From: Caulobacteraceae bacterium
Lineage (GTDB): Bacteria; Pseudomonadota; Alphaproteobacteria; Caulobacterales; Aquidulcibacteraceae
NCBI GenBank assembly: GCA_016703335.1
Contig: JADJCG010000003.1
Location: forward strand, 1-64,000
Direction of reading: 5' to 3'
Length of the DNA stretch: 64,000 nt
Below, one piece after another: positions 7,506 through 18,067 of the stretch; the first letter of the stretch is position 1, and each line of letters opens with the position of its first letter. Both the position numbers and the translations under genes were made by a program. The notes beneath the pieces were generated by a model. That model made no database searches. It worked only from the letters and a program-made list of their open reading frames with translations, and was not told where the DNA came from.

Positions 7506-8579
7506 ATGAAGTTCACGCCTTTGGCAGCGCTCGCCGCTGTTTTCCTTGCCGCCTTGTGCGCGTTCGCGCCGGGTGCGGCAAGCGCCCAAGGGCGCGACAA
7601 TGTTTACGTCGTTGGCGGCGTGCGTGTGGATGAAACCGCCGCAAATGCTGCGGCTGCGCAACAAGCCGGGTTCGCGGCGGCGCAGCGGGCAGGGTTCGAG
7701 CGCCTCGTCCGCCGCCTCACCATTCCTGACGAACTCGCCGCGCGCGGCGTGCCGCAGGTAGAGCCATCGACGCTTGAGCGCTTGGTCTCTAGCGTGGATG
7801 TCGAAGAGGAACGCCGCTCCGGCACACGCTACATCGGCCGCCTCACCGTGCGCTTCGATCCTTCGGGCGTGCGCACGCTGCTGCGCCAATTCAATCTCAC
7901 CGTCGTCGACACCCGGACCGCGCCTGTGCTCGTCGCGCCGCTCGTTGTCGACGGCACGCCGGAGGAAACGGGGACGGCTTGGAGCGAAGCATGGGCTAAT
8001 GGCGGCTTCAGCGATGAACTCGTGCCACTTGCTGTGGCGCCGGCAACCCTCCAAGGCGCGCCCGCTTGGCAAACCGCGCAACCGTTCGCGCAAGCTTCGG
8101 CCGCCGCGTCGGCGCTCTACGCAACGCTGCGCGTGCAGGGTTCAACGGCCACCGCGACCCTCGTCGAGGTGACTTCTACGGCGACGCAGCAACGCGGCGA
8201 AGTGACTGCGCGCATCGCGAGTGAAGACCCCACCGCTCTGCGCGCCGCGCTTTCCTCGCTCGCCGAGCAAGCGAGCAACCGCATTCAGAACGATTGGAAG
8301 TCGCGCGTCGCCACCGGCGGTGGCCAGCGCGGACGCGTCAACGCCTCGGCGCTCTACACCAGCCAAGCGCAGTGGGAGCAAATCAAGGATGCGCTCGAAG
8401 GCGCGGCGCAGACGCTCATCTCTGAGATCCGCATCGAAGCCGTCGGCCGGCAGGGCGCGCTTGTCTCCTTCTCGTTCGTTGGCGATCACACGCAACTTGC
8501 CGCCGAACTGCAGCGCCGCGGGGTTGCGCTCACCGATACTGCACAGGGGCCAACCCTGCGCGTCGCCGCTGCGAGGTAG
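7506..8579 (+). CDS. DUF2066 domain-containing exported protein
   Basis: 357 residues beginning with a Sec signal peptide (MKFTPLAALAAVFLAALCAF...AASA, cleavage near residue 27). The mature part has the DUF2066 features: VRVDETAANAAAAQQAGFAA, ERLVRRLTIP, and RYIGRLTVRFDPSGVRTLLR. The domain recurs next to hda in many proteobacteria. Its biochemical role is unknown; export to the periplasm is inferred. It lies 9 bases upstream of hdaA and is probably the first gene of the hdaA-ppk-ppx operon. Confidence 0.85.
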   Translation: MKFTPLAALAAVFLAALCAFAPGAASAQGRDNVYVVGGVRVDETAANAAAAQQAGFAAAQRAGFERLVRRLTIPDELAARGVPQVEPSTLERLVSSVDVEEERRSGTRYIGRLTVRFDPSGVRTLLRQFNLTVVDTRTAPVLVAPLVVDGTPEETGTAWSEAWANGGFSDELVPLAVAPATLQGAPAWQTAQPFAQASAAASALYATLRVQGSTATATLVEVTSTATQQRGEVTARIASEDPTALRAALSSLAEQASNRIQNDWKSRVATGGGQRGRVNASALYTSQAQWEQIKDALEGAAQTLISEIRIEAVGRQGALVSFSFVGDHTQLAAELQRRGVALTDTAQGPTLRVAAAR

Positions 8580-8588
8580 CATCCACCG

Positions 8589-9278
8589 GTGAGCGAACAG
8601 CCACGCCTGTTTGAGTTCCAGATGGGCGATCGCTCGCCCGACAAACTGGTGGTGGCCGAAGCAAACCGCGACGCGGCAAAGCTGCTGACCGATTGGCGCG
8701 CTTGGCCGCATGGCGCGCTGGCGATCTCCGGACCGCCGGGCTCGGGTAAAACGCACCTCGCCTTGGCCTGGGCTCTGGAAGTTGGCGCGCGCCAGATCTC
8801 AGCGGCGACCAGCGCCGAGGACGGCGCCGCGGCGTTCCGCGAGGCCGAAGGCCGGCTCCTGATCGATGACGCGGACGGCAAACGGGACGAGCCAATGCTT
8901 TGGCGGGTCCTCGATCTGGCGCGCGCCGAGCGCGGCGCGGTGCTCTTGGTCGGCGCCGCCCCGCCTTCAACCTGGGCCGTCGAGACCCCAGATCTACGCT
9001 CGAGGCTCGCATCTTTACCGGTCGCTAAGCTTGGCGAGCCGGATGAAGCGCTGATGGATGTGGTTTTGCGCCGTATCTGTCGCGAGAAATTCATTCAATT
9101 GAGCGATGATGCCGCCAAGTACCTCGTGCGGCGGCTCCCTCGAACCTTCGCTGCGGCTCAAGCTTGGGCGGCGGCATTGGACGAGGAGCTGGTGCGCGGG
9201 GCAAAGCCTGTGACGGCGGTGATCGCGAAGCGAGCGCTGGAAAAGATGCAGGCGCGCTGGGTTGGTGGAGACGGTTAA
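8589..9278 (+). CDS. hdaA: DnaA inactivation factor HdaA
   Basis: 229 residues from a GTG start. It is a DnaA-related AAA+ ATPase that with the beta clamp stimulates ATP hydrolysis on DnaA and so limits re-initiation. The Walker A motif is GPPGSGKTHLAL (about residues 46-57) and the Walker B is LLIDDAD; the DnaA DNA-binding domain IV is absent. The N-terminus contains QPRLFEF, which fits the clamp-binding QxxLF motif of Hda proteins. The synteny (purMN before, ppk after) agrees with Caulobacterales hdaA. Confidence 0.9.
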   Translation: MSEQPRLFEFQMGDRSPDKLVVAEANRDAAKLLTDWRAWPHGALAISGPPGSGKTHLALAWALEVGARQISAATSAEDGAAAFREAEGRLLIDDADGKRDEPMLWRVLDLARAERGAVLLVGAAPPSTWAVETPDLRSRLASLPVAKLGEPDEALMDVVLRRICREKFIQLSDDAAKYLVRRLPRTFAAAQAWAAALDEELVRGAKPVTAVIAKRALEKMQARWVGGDG

Positions 9279-9281
9279 CAG

Positions 9282-11488
9282 ATGGCGAAATCGCGCAAGA
9301 AGGCGCGCGTCGCGGCGCAGAACACGCCGCCGCTGAATGATCCCAAACGGTTCATCAACCGCGAGCTTTCGTGGCTCGCGTTCAATACGCGCGTGCTGGA
9401 GGAAGCTGAGAACCCGAAGCATCCGTTGCTGGAGCAATTACGCTTTCTCTCGATCTCCGCGTCCAACCTCGATGAATTCTACATGGTCCGCGTCGCCGGC
9501 TTGCATGAGCAAGTGAAGGCGGGCGTGACGTTTGTCAGCAACGATGGCCTGACGCCGAGTGAGCAGATGACGCGCGTCCACGCCGCCGCAATCGCGCTCA
9601 TCGATCGCCAGCAAGAGCGCTGGCGGACACTGCGCGCCTGCCTGCGGCGCCGGCATCTCAGTCCTTGAACCCGAAGAGTTGACCGAGGATGAGCGCAAGT
9701 TCCTGAAGCCGCTCTTCATGGCGGAAGTGTTTCCGCTGCTGACGCCGCTCGCGGTCGATCCCGCGCACCCGTTCCCCTTCATCCCGAACCTCGGCTTCGC
9801 CATCGCGCTGAAGTTGAAGCGCAAGGGCGACGGGCGTCCGTTGAACGCGCTCATCCCGGTGCCAAGCCAGGTCGCGCGCTTCATCGATGTGACGCTCGCG
9901 CATCCCCAGCCCGATCTCGGTCCGGGTGAGCGGCCGCATCGCCGCTTCCTGACGCTCGAGAACACCATCCCGCTGTTCTTGGACGAACTCTTCCCTGGTT
10001 ACACGGTCGAGCGCAAAGGGCGCGTTCCGCGTCGTCCGCGACAGCGACATCGAAATTCAGGAAGAGGCCGAAGATCTCGTGCGCGAGTTCGAGGCGCGCC
10101 TGAAAGAGCGTCGCTTGGGCGATATCGTGCGCCTGAAAGTCGAAGCGTCGATGCCGGAAGATCTCCGCGCGTTCATCGTGCGCGAGACTGAAGCTGACGC
10201 GCGCGACGTGATCATCGTCGAGGGCATGCTGGGCCTGGTATCGCTTTCGGCGCTGGTCAGCGAAGACCGCCCGGAACTCAAATTCCCGCGCTTCGAGCCG
10301 CGCTTTCCGGATCGGATCAAGGATTTTGGCGGCGATACTTTCGCAGCCATTCGCGCAAAGGACATTCTTGTCCACCACCCGTTTGAATCGTTCGACTCCG
10401 TCGTTCAGTTCGTGCGTCAAGCCGCAGCTGATCCCGCTGTCGTCGCCATCAAGCAAACGCTGTATCGCACCTCGCGCGATTCACCGATCGTTGCCGCGCT
10501 GGTTGCGGCCGCAGAAGCGGGAAAGAACGTCACCGCGCTGATCGAACTCAAAGCCCGCTTTGACGAAGAAACCAACCTCCATGTCGCGCGCAAGCTCGAG
10601 GCCTCTGGCGCCTCGGTGGTTTATGGCTTCATCGACTTTAAGACCCACGCCAAGGTGAGTCTCGTCGTTCGCCGCGAAACTGAGGGCCTGCGTAGCTACA
10701 CGCACTTTGGGACTGGCAACTATCATCCGGTCACAGCGAAGATATATACCGACCTCTCGCTCTTCACGTGCGATCCCGCGCTTGGCCGCGACGCCAATCG
10801 CTTGTTCAATTTCGTGACCGGCTACGCGCGCCCGGCTGAACTTGAAAAGATCTCGATGTCGCCGATCAATTCGAAGGCGACGATTCTTCAACTGATCGAA
10901 GACGAGATCGAACACGCACGCGCCGGTCGCGGCGGCTCGATCTGGGCCAAACTCAACGCGCTCGTGCATCCGGAAATCATCGACGCGCTCTATCGCGCCT
11001 CGAACGAAGGCGTGAAAATCGAACTCGTGGTGCGCGGCATCTGCTGCCTGCGTCCAGGCGTGCCCGGCATGAGCGAGAACATCCGCGTCAAATCGATCGT
11101 GGGCCGGTTCCTTGAACACGCCCGCATCGTCTGTTTCGGCAACGGTTCGAAGCTGCCGAACCCGCGTGCGAAGGTCTTCATTTCCTCGGCCGATTGGATG
11201 CCGCGGAACCTGGAACGCCGGGTCGAAGTCCTGTGTCCGGTTGAAAATCCTACCGTACATCAGCAAATTCTCGACCAGATCATGGTCGCGAACCTCAATG
11301 ATGAGGCGCAGTCCTGGTACATGGACCAGGATGGGGTATTCACTCGGGTTGATGTTTCGAAGCTGCCAGACGAGCCCTTCAATGCGCACCATTACTTCAT
11401 GCGCAACCCGAGCCTCTCGGGCCGCGGGCGCGCGGGCAAAGGCGATGCGCCGGCTGCTTTCGATCACGTCGGCGCGCGCACTTCGTAA
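9282..11488 (+). CDS. ppk: Polyphosphate kinase 1, two apparent frameshifts
   Basis: Makes polyphosphate from ATP through a phospho-histidine. The N-terminal domain FINRELSWLAFNTRVLEEA, the HHPFESFDSVVQF segment, the catalytic His in FKTHAKVSLVVRRE, and THFGTGNYHPVTAKIYTDLS are all present, and total length fits Ppk1. The reading frame changes twice: near 9640-9660 (between WRTLRACL and ISVLEPEELTEDE) and near 10018-10023 in AAAGGG, where removing one base restores YTVERKGAFRVVRDSD. Both are single-base changes in GC-rich or homopolymer sequence and look like consensus errors. It starts 3 bases after hdaA and 15 bases before ppx. Confidence 0.93.
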
Positions 11489-11503
11489 GCTGAGTTCTGA
11501 GCA

Positions 11504-13000
11504 ATGACGTCGCGGACGCTCCGCGATGGCCAGGAAGCCGCCGTCATTGACGTCGGCTCCAACTCCGTGCGTCTTGTCGTCTATCGCATCGACGGCCGCG
11601 CGATGACGCCGATCCTCAATGAGAAGGTTATGGCCGGCCTCGGCCGTGGCGGCGCGAAAACAGGCGAGCTTTCCAAGGATGGCGTTGAGCAAGCGATCCG
11701 CGCGCTCCGCCGTTTCGCGACATTGATCGACGCGCTGCAGATCGACGAGGTTTTCGCCGTCGGCACAGCGGCTGTGCGCGAAGCGAAGGACGGCAAAGCG
11801 TTCGCCGCGCGTATGGAAGCTGAAAGCGGCATCAAGCTGCGGATTTTGAGCGGCGAAGACGAAGCGCGTTTATCCGCGCTGGGCGTCATGGCCGGCGCGC
11901 CGGATGCCAAGGGCATTGTCGGCGACCTCGGTGGCGCCAGCCTCGAATTGATCGAGATCAGCCCCAAAGGCGTTGGCCGCGGTGAGACGTTCCCGGTTGG
12001 CCCGCTCACGCTCATGGATGGCGGCGATCTCGACTATGGCAAGATCAGCAAACAGGTCGAGCAGGCGCTGGAACGCACCAAGCTGCTCAACAAGCGCGGC
12101 GGTGATTTCTATGCGGTTGGCGGCGCGTGGCGTGCGCTCGGACGCATTGATATCGCGCTCACCAACCACCCGCTCGGCGTGTTGCACCATCACGAGATGA
12201 GCCGCACCGAAGTGCTCAAAGTCGTCGATGCCGTGCGCAAGCAGAGCAAGCGCTCGCTTGAAAAGCTTGAAGAGGCCGCAGCGAAGCGCGCCGAGACGCT
12301 GCCGTATGCCGCTGTCGTGCTTGAGCACGTGATGCAGGCGGGGCAATTCGATCGCGTCATCCTGTCCGCGCTCGGTCTGCGCGAAGGCGTGTTGCTTGAG
12401 CGCATGAGCGAAGAGACGCTCGCGGTGCATCCGCTTATCGCGGCGGCCGAAGCGCTTGCAGGCCGGTGGTCGCGCACGCGCGCGTTTGGGCAGGCGCTCG
12501 AAGAATGGATTACCCCGATGTTCGTCGGGCAGCCCAACGTGTTTCCGAAGAAACGCGAGGAAGTGCTGCGCGGCGCTGCCGCGCGCCTCGCCGATGTTGG
12601 CGGGCCGCTGCATCCGGATCAGCGCGTTGAGGTGATGTTCGATCTGATCCTGCGCGCGCCGCTTGCAGCCATCAGCCACGAGGAACGCGCCTTCCTCGCG
12701 GCCGCCATCCATCACCGCTACACCAAAGCGCCGCCCCGCCACGCCGAGGCGTACATGCGGCTGCTCAGTGACGAGCGCCAACTCGCCGCCGCCGCATTGG
12801 GCGCAGCTTTGCGCCTCGGCGCCGATCTTTCTGGGCGATCTGAGCCGCTTTTGGCCGCAGTAGAGATCGAGGCGGTTGACGGCAGGCTGGTGCTTCGGGT
12901 CAAGAAGAAGATGGCTCACCTCATTACCGAGACGGTGCAGCGGCGATTGGACTTCGCTGCCGCTGTCTTAGCCCTCATACCGGAGACTAAAGTTCTATGA
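11504..13000 (+). CDS. ppx: Exopolyphosphatase, Ppx/GppA family
   Basis: 498 residues. An ASKHA-fold phosphatase that shortens polyphosphate or hydrolyses pppGpp. The first phosphate loop is VIDVGSNSVRLVVYR, followed by FAVGTAAVREAKDG, LSGEDEARLSALGV and the second loop IVGDLGGASLELIEI. The C-terminal half is an HD-like helical region. Its pairing with ppk gives opposing synthesis and breakdown of polyphosphate. The stop overlaps the next start (ATGA). Confidence 0.93.
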   Translation: MTSRTLRDGQEAAVIDVGSNSVRLVVYRIDGRAMTPILNEKVMAGLGRGGAKTGELSKDGVEQAIRALRRFATLIDALQIDEVFAVGTAAVREAKDGKAFAARMEAESGIKLRILSGEDEARLSALGVMAGAPDAKGIVGDLGGASLELIEISPKGVGRGETFPVGPLTLMDGGDLDYGKISKQVEQALERTKLLNKRGGDFYAVGGAWRALGRIDIALTNHPLGVLHHHEMSRTEVLKVVDAVRKQSKRSLEKLEEAAAKRAETLPYAAVVLEHVMQAGQFDRVILSALGLREGVLLERMSEETLAVHPLIAAAEALAGRWSRTRAFGQALEEWITPMFVGQPNVFPKKREEVLRGAAARLADVGGPLHPDQRVEVMFDLILRAPLAAISHEERAFLAAAIHHRYTKAPPRHAEAYMRLLSDERQLAAAALGAALRLGADLSGRSEPLLAAVEIEAVDGRLVLRVKKKMAHLITETVQRRLDFAAAVLALIPETKVL

Positions 13001-13248
13001 GCGATACCCCGCCTGACCGCCTCTCAGTCGATCCTGACAGCCCGTTTTACGATGAGGCGCTGCTCGCGCGAGGCATCGGCATGCGGTTCAACGGCAACGA
13101 GAAGACCAATTGCGAGGAATATTGCGTGAGCGAGGGCTGGGTGCGCCTAGCTGTCGGCAAGACGCTGGACCGCAAGGGCAAGCAGCTCACAATCAAGTAC
13201 ACGGGCAAGGTCGAGCCCTATTTCGAGGATCTCCCCAAGGAGGGCTGA
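12997..13248 (+). CDS. DUF3297 family protein
   Basis: 83 residues, the family length. It shows the conserved pattern PDRLSVDPDSPFYDE, IGMRFNGNEKTNCEEYCVSEGW and TLDRKGKQLTIKYTGKVEPYFED. It is a small soluble protein of unknown function found widely in proteobacteria. The ATG overlaps the ppx stop by four bases, so it is the last member of the hdaA-ppk-ppx group. Confidence 0.9.
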   Translation: MSDTPPDRLSVDPDSPFYDEALLARGIGMRFNGNEKTNCEEYCVSEGWVRLAVGKTLDRKGKQLTIKYTGKVEPYFEDLPKEG

Positions 13249-13317
13249 TCGGAAGCGTAAGAGGCGCCGCGCGGGCCGCTTCCGTGCTATGAGCCGCCCC
13301 GCCATGGCAAGAACCAA

Positions 13318-15348
13318 GTGACCGAGGAGCTCGGACCCCGGAAGCTCGCGGCGATCATGTCGATCGACGTCGCTGGCTATTCGGCCATGTCCGAAGTCGA
13401 TGAGACCGAAGCGCTCGCGCTGGTGACGCGCGTGCGCGCCGTCATCGACGCGATTGTGCAAAGCCACGGCGGGCGCGTGTTCAACACGGCCGGCGATGGC
13501 TTCATGCTGGAGTTTGCGTCCGCCGCCGGAGCGCTATCAGCAGCTGAATTGTTGTGGGGCGGCGTCGAGCGCCAGCGTGTGCGCGTCGGCGTCCATGTCG
13601 GCGACGTGATGATCACCAAGAGCGGCGATCTGCTCGGCCACAGTGTCAACGTCGCTGCACGTCTGCAGCAACTGGCCAATCCGGGCGCGGTCGTCGTCTC
13701 GATGGATGTGCGACGGGCCGTGCGCGGCAAGCTTGCGCAACGGCTCCATCCGGCAGGCGCAGTGCACTTGGACAAGATGAGCGAGACGATCGACATCTTC
13801 ACGCTTGAAGCCATCGCCGCCGCACGGACGCGTAACCGCAAACCGGAAGCCGTGCTGGCGGTGCTGCCGTTCGATAACGAGAGCTACGCAGCGGAGATGA
13901 ACTATTTCTCCGATGGCGTCGCCGACGAGATCATCTCAACGCTGCTGCGCCAATCGAAGATCAAGGTCATCGGACGCATTTCCGCGTTCCAGTTCCGTGG
14001 TGAACGCAAGCATCAAGCGGCAGCCGAACTGAAGGCGAGCCACGTGTTGGATGGCTCGGTTCGCCTGAGTGGCGACCGTATGCGCGTCAGTGTGCAATTG
14101 ATCGAGGCCGCGACCGGGGTGGCGCTTTGGAGCGAGCGCTATGACGGCGATCGCAACAACGCGTTTGCGCTTGAAGATGAGATCGCCGCCAAGGTTGCGG
14201 GCTCGTTGCGCCGATCGCTTGCGCAATCCGACCGCGCCTCGAACCCAATCGATCCTGCCGCCTACGACCTCTTCCTTCGCGCCCGCCAAATCTGGCTGAT
14301 GATGAGCGATATCGAGGAAGATCAAGCTGCCGTTCTGCTTGAGCGCTGCGTGGCTATCGCGCCGGATTTTGCGGATGCGTGGGCGGTACTGGCCAGCGTG
14401 CGCGCGCTGCTGCTGCCGCGCGACCGCGACGTGATCGGCACGCCGGCGCATGACGCCGCGCTCGATGCCGCCAATCGAGCGCTAGAGCTTGATCCAGATT
14501 GTGCGCAGGGCTTTGCGGCGCTCTCGCTGCTGAAGCCGGCTTTCGGCGCGTACGCTGACAAGCTCGCGCTTGTGAACCAAGCGCTGAAGCACACCCCGAA
14601 CGATCCTTCGCTGCACGTCGCCCGCGCCGCTTGGCTCTATAGCGTTGGCCGGCTGCGCGACGCGGCACGCGCGCTCGAGATAGCGAGCTTGCTTGAGCCG
14701 CTTGGCCCCGCCGTAGAGGGCCTGCGCGCCAGCATGCTGACTGCGCGTGGCGATACCGACACGGCGCGTGATATCGTGCACGCGGCATGGATGCGGTGGC
14801 CGGATTCGCCTTTCATCTGGTATCTGATGTGGACGACGCTTTGTGTTGCTGGCGCGCTTGATGAAGCTGAGGCGTTGGCGCGGCCGGAGTTCGTGCCGCG
14901 CCGCGCTGTGACGGCGGGCGATGTCGAGGTGTTGCGCAATTATGTTGGCTTGCTGCGGTTGTCGCCGTCGCAACAGCGTGACGTAAGCGAGCGTGTGATG
15001 CTTGAGGCCGCGCAGGGCGACACGCCGTTCTGCATTTCGACGTTTATGTTTGCGGCGGCTCACGGTGCGGGCGATCAAGCTTTCGACGCCATCAACGCTG
15101 CGTTGGATGCCGGCCGTCAGTTACGGCCGGACAATCACGAAGCCTTTGGCATGGCGCGCGCGCACTCGCCGCTTCAGCTCTTCGTTGGCGCAACCGGCGA
15201 GCCGCTCTGGAAAAATCCGCGTTTCCCCGCTCTCTGTGCGCGCCTTGGGCTAGCTCAATACTGGGTCGAGACCAAGAAGTGGCCGGACTGCGCGACCGAG
15301 GCGGCGTATGACTTCAGAACCGCCTGCACCGAGGCGATTAGCGCCTAG
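13318..15348 (+). CDS. Class III adenylate/guanylate cyclase with TolB-like and TPR regions
   Basis: 676 residues from GTG 13318. Residues 10-165 form a class III cyclase domain: metal-binding Asp17 in SIDVAGYS and Asp60 in NTAGDGFMLEF, then VRVGVHVGDV and HSVNVAARLQ with the transition-state Asn and Arg. Residues 180-300 resemble the TolB/FlgO-like segment often fused to these cyclases (VLAVLPFDNES, YFSDGVADEIISTLLRQ, VLDGSVRLSGDRMRVSVQLI). The remainder is TPR-like helices. There is no membrane segment. It probably makes cAMP in response to a protein or ligand contact; the signal is unknown. Confidence 0.88.
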   Translation: MTEELGPRKLAAIMSIDVAGYSAMSEVDETEALALVTRVRAVIDAIVQSHGGRVFNTAGDGFMLEFASAAGALSAAELLWGGVERQRVRVGVHVGDVMITKSGDLLGHSVNVAARLQQLANPGAVVVSMDVRRAVRGKLAQRLHPAGAVHLDKMSETIDIFTLEAIAAARTRNRKPEAVLAVLPFDNESYAAEMNYFSDGVADEIISTLLRQSKIKVIGRISAFQFRGERKHQAAAELKASHVLDGSVRLSGDRMRVSVQLIEAATGVALWSERYDGDRNNAFALEDEIAAKVAGSLRRSLAQSDRASNPIDPAAYDLFLRARQIWLMMSDIEEDQAAVLLERCVAIAPDFADAWAVLASVRALLLPRDRDVIGTPAHDAALDAANRALELDPDCAQGFAALSLLKPAFGAYADKLALVNQALKHTPNDPSLHVARAAWLYSVGRLRDAARALEIASLLEPLGPAVEGLRASMLTARGDTDTARDIVHAAWMRWPDSPFIWYLMWTTLCVAGALDEAEALARPEFVPRRAVTAGDVEVLRNYVGLLRLSPSQQRDVSERVMLEAAQGDTPFCISTFMFAAAHGAGDQAFDAINAALDAGRQLRPDNHEAFGMARAHSPLQLFVGATGEPLWKNPRFPALCARLGLAQYWVETKKWPDCATEAAYDFRTACTEAISA

Positions 15349-15444
15349 GCGGGCGCCGCACGGTTTGCGGAGTTCGTCGCATTTCAGGCCGTTTGAAATA
15401 CGGGCGCAACGCACACTGCTCACAGGCGCATAAGGGAGCAGATC

Positions 15445-16857
15445 ATGCGCGGGTTGATAGTCGGAGCATTGGTGGTGTTGGCGGCCTGCCAAACGCCAGT
15501 GTCGGAGCCCGTGCCGGTGGCGCAACCGCTGCCCGCAAACCTGATTGGCGCAGCCGAACGCAGTCGCGCGCCCGGAATAGTCGCCGCGATCATTCGCGAT
15601 GGTCGCGTGGTGCAAGCCTATGCGTGGGGCGGCATGGCCTGCGATGGATCCGGCGCCGCGGACATAAATGCGTCCTACGAAATCGGCTCGATCTCCAAGC
15701 ACATCACTGCAGTTGCCTTGCTCCAATTGTGGGAACGCAATCGCGTCGATCTGGACGCGACGGTGGGGACTTATCTCGACGACATTCCGGAGGCGTGGCG
15801 GCGCGTGACTTTGCGCCAGCTGCTTACGCACACGAGCGGCGTGCCGGATTACGAGGAAGCGGGCGGTTATGGCGTCTATGAAACGTCGCCGACGCCTGCT
15901 CAGGTTTTTGCCATTGTCAGCGCTCGGCCGCTCGACTTCGAGCCTGGGACGCGTTGGTCCTATTCGAACACCGGCTACTTCCTGTTGAGCCTTGTCGTGC
16001 AACGAGTCAGCGGTGAGCGGTTCGGCGACTATCTGCGCGAACACCTGTTCGGACCGTTGGGCATGCATCACACCTTCATGGGCGGCTACGCGCCTGAGGG
16101 CGCGACGCTCGCGCAAGGCTGCAAGCCCGGCGACGCGCCAGACGCGCCGCGCGTCGATGTGCGCCCGATCACTGAAGCCAGCACGTTCGGCGCGGGCGGG
16201 ATATCTTCTACGCTCGCAGATTGGGCGCTGTGGGATGAGGCGCTGCACGGTGGCCACATCCTCTCATTGCGCGCGATGGAGGTGCTGTTCACGACGCAGC
16301 ATCTCGCCGATGGTTCAGACACTGGCTACGCCTTCGGCATGTTCCGCACCGAGTATCGCGGCTTGCCGCGCCTTGATCACAGCGGGCAAACCCAAGGCTT
16401 CAGCGCCAATTACGAGCACTTCCCGGATCGCGATGTTTCGATGATCGTGTTCGCAAACTCATACGGCTCGCGCTTCGGCGGCGTGGTCCGAGGGCTCGAA
16501 GCGCAAGTCTTGCCTGATCTCAGTTATGACCGTTTGCCTGTGCCCACCGATCCCGATCCGCAGCGCACTGCCGCGACGCGCCGCGCGCTGCGTCAGATTG
16601 CGTTGGTCGAACAGCCGCTAGATTTGCTCGCGCCAGACGTTCGCGCTGCCGCGACTGATCCGCAAATGAGATCGGTGCTTGCGCCGTTGCGGCTGCATGC
16701 GGAGCACGCGGACCAAGTTGTCTTCCTGCGCTCAGACCCGCCAGACGGCGAATACACGCGCGACATCTACAAATCGGTGATCGACGGCGAGACGAGCTAT
16801 CTCTTGTTCACGTGGCACGCAGGCCTGCTCGCCGGCCTGCGCATCGAGGACGAATAG
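15445..16857 (+). CDS. Serine beta-lactamase-like hydrolase lipoprotein
   Basis: 470 residues of the beta-lactamase (PF00144) family, which covers class C beta-lactamases, low-molecular-weight PBPs and esterases. A lipoprotein signal precedes Cys15 (VLAAC). The catalytic SxxK is SISK in YEIGSISKHITAVALLQLW, the second motif is YSN in WSYSNTGYFLLS, and the third is HSG in LDHSGQTQGF. The C-terminal 120 residues form an extra domain. The substrate is not predictable; a periplasmic peptidase or esterase is as likely as a beta-lactamase. It is convergent with rnd, with one base between stops. Confidence 0.88.
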   Translation: MRGLIVGALVVLAACQTPVSEPVPVAQPLPANLIGAAERSRAPGIVAAIIRDGRVVQAYAWGGMACDGSGAADINASYEIGSISKHITAVALLQLWERNRVDLDATVGTYLDDIPEAWRRVTLRQLLTHTSGVPDYEEAGGYGVYETSPTPAQVFAIVSARPLDFEPGTRWSYSNTGYFLLSLVVQRVSGERFGDYLREHLFGPLGMHHTFMGGYAPEGATLAQGCKPGDAPDAPRVDVRPITEASTFGAGGISSTLADWALWDEALHGGHILSLRAMEVLFTTQHLADGSDTGYAFGMFRTEYRGLPRLDHSGQTQGFSANYEHFPDRDVSMIVFANSYGSRFGGVVRGLEAQVLPDLSYDRLPVPTDPDPQRTAATRRALRQIALVEQPLDLLAPDVRAAATDPQMRSVLAPLRLHAEHADQVVFLRSDPPDGEYTRDIYKSVIDGETSYLLFTWHAGLLAGLRIEDE

Positions 16858-16858
16858 A

Positions 16859-18008
16859 TCAGACGTTATCGACGCTGACTTTGCCGTCCTTCAGCTTCAT
16901 CGCCAGTTTGCCGTGCTTCAACGCCAATGCGCGTTCGCCGAACACTTCGCGCCGCCAGCCTTTGAGTGCGGGCACGTCGGCGTTGTCGTCAGCTGCGATG
17001 GATTCAACTTCTGGCGCTGATGCGATGAGGCGGGGCGCGACGTTGTGGCGCTCGGCTTCGTAGCGCAGTAGCACCTTCAGCAGTTCGACCGTTGGGCCGA
17101 GACCTGATGGCAGCGGCGGCGGACGGTCGTATTTGAACACCGGCCGGTTCGGATCGCTGAAGGCACGGTCCAACGCCTGAATGAGTTCGCCGGCAGCGCG
17201 CGAATTGCCGAAGCCGCGCGGTACGGCGCGCATGCGGTCAAAGTCAGCGGCGTTTTTCGGACGCTGCTCGGCGATTTCGTAGAGCGCTTCGTCTTTCACG
17301 ATGCGCCCGCGCGGCACATCCCGTTGTTGCGCTTGGCGTTCGCGCCATGCGGCAGCGACTTGCAGGCCGAGCACGTAGTCGGCGGTCGTCTTGCGCAGCT
17401 TCAGGCGGTTCCAGGAATTTTCCGGCGTCGTGTCGTAGATCTTCCGGGTCGAGCAGATAGTCGTGCTCCTCATCGAGCCACGAAAGGCGCCCTTCGCTTT
17501 CGAGCTTTGAGTACATCTTTGGATAGATGTCGCGCAGGTGCGTGACGTCGGCGAGCGCGTAGGTGAGCTGGTTTTCCGAGAGCGGGCGGCGGCTCCAATC
17601 GGTGAAGCGCGAGGATTTGTCCAAGCGACGCTTCAGGATTTGTTGCACGAGCGCATCATACGCGACCGTATCGCCATAGCCGCAGGCCATCGCTGCGATC
17701 TGGGTGTCGAACACAGGATGCGGCAGCTTACCGGCGATCTTGAGAAAGATTTCGAGGTCTTGGCGCGAGGCATGAAAGACCTTCAGCACCTTCTCGTTGG
17801 CCATCAACCCCATGAACGGCGCGAGCGCGAGGCCCTCGGCGAGCGGATCGATCACCGCCTCGACGCCAGGCGCAGCGGCCTGGATGAGGCAGAGTTTCGG
17901 CCAGTAGGTGGTCTCGCGCATGAACTCTGTGTCGACCGCGACAAAGGGCTGCTGCGCCATTTCCTGGCACACTGCCTCCAAATCCGAGGTCGTAGTGATC
18001 ACGCGCAT
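16859..18008 (-). CDS. rnd: Ribonuclease D, one apparent frameshift
   Basis: A DEDD-family 3'-5' exoribonuclease acting in tRNA maturation. The exonuclease motifs are present: VAVDTEFMRE, VFHASRQDLEIF and the YALADVTHLRDIY motif with the YxxxD Tyr. The frame is open from ATG 18008 to LLDPEDL near 17445, then must change to continue as KIYDTTPENSWNRLKLR and the HRDC-like C-terminus ending at 16859. A single-base indel at about 17443-17452 joins the halves to about 383 residues, the usual length. The C-terminal half contains an HRDC-type segment. Confidence 0.92.
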
Positions 18009-18067
18009 CAGGGCTGGTTGATCCGCGCCGCGCCTCGGGTCAAGCGCGGAGCGGTTCCCATGCGGTA

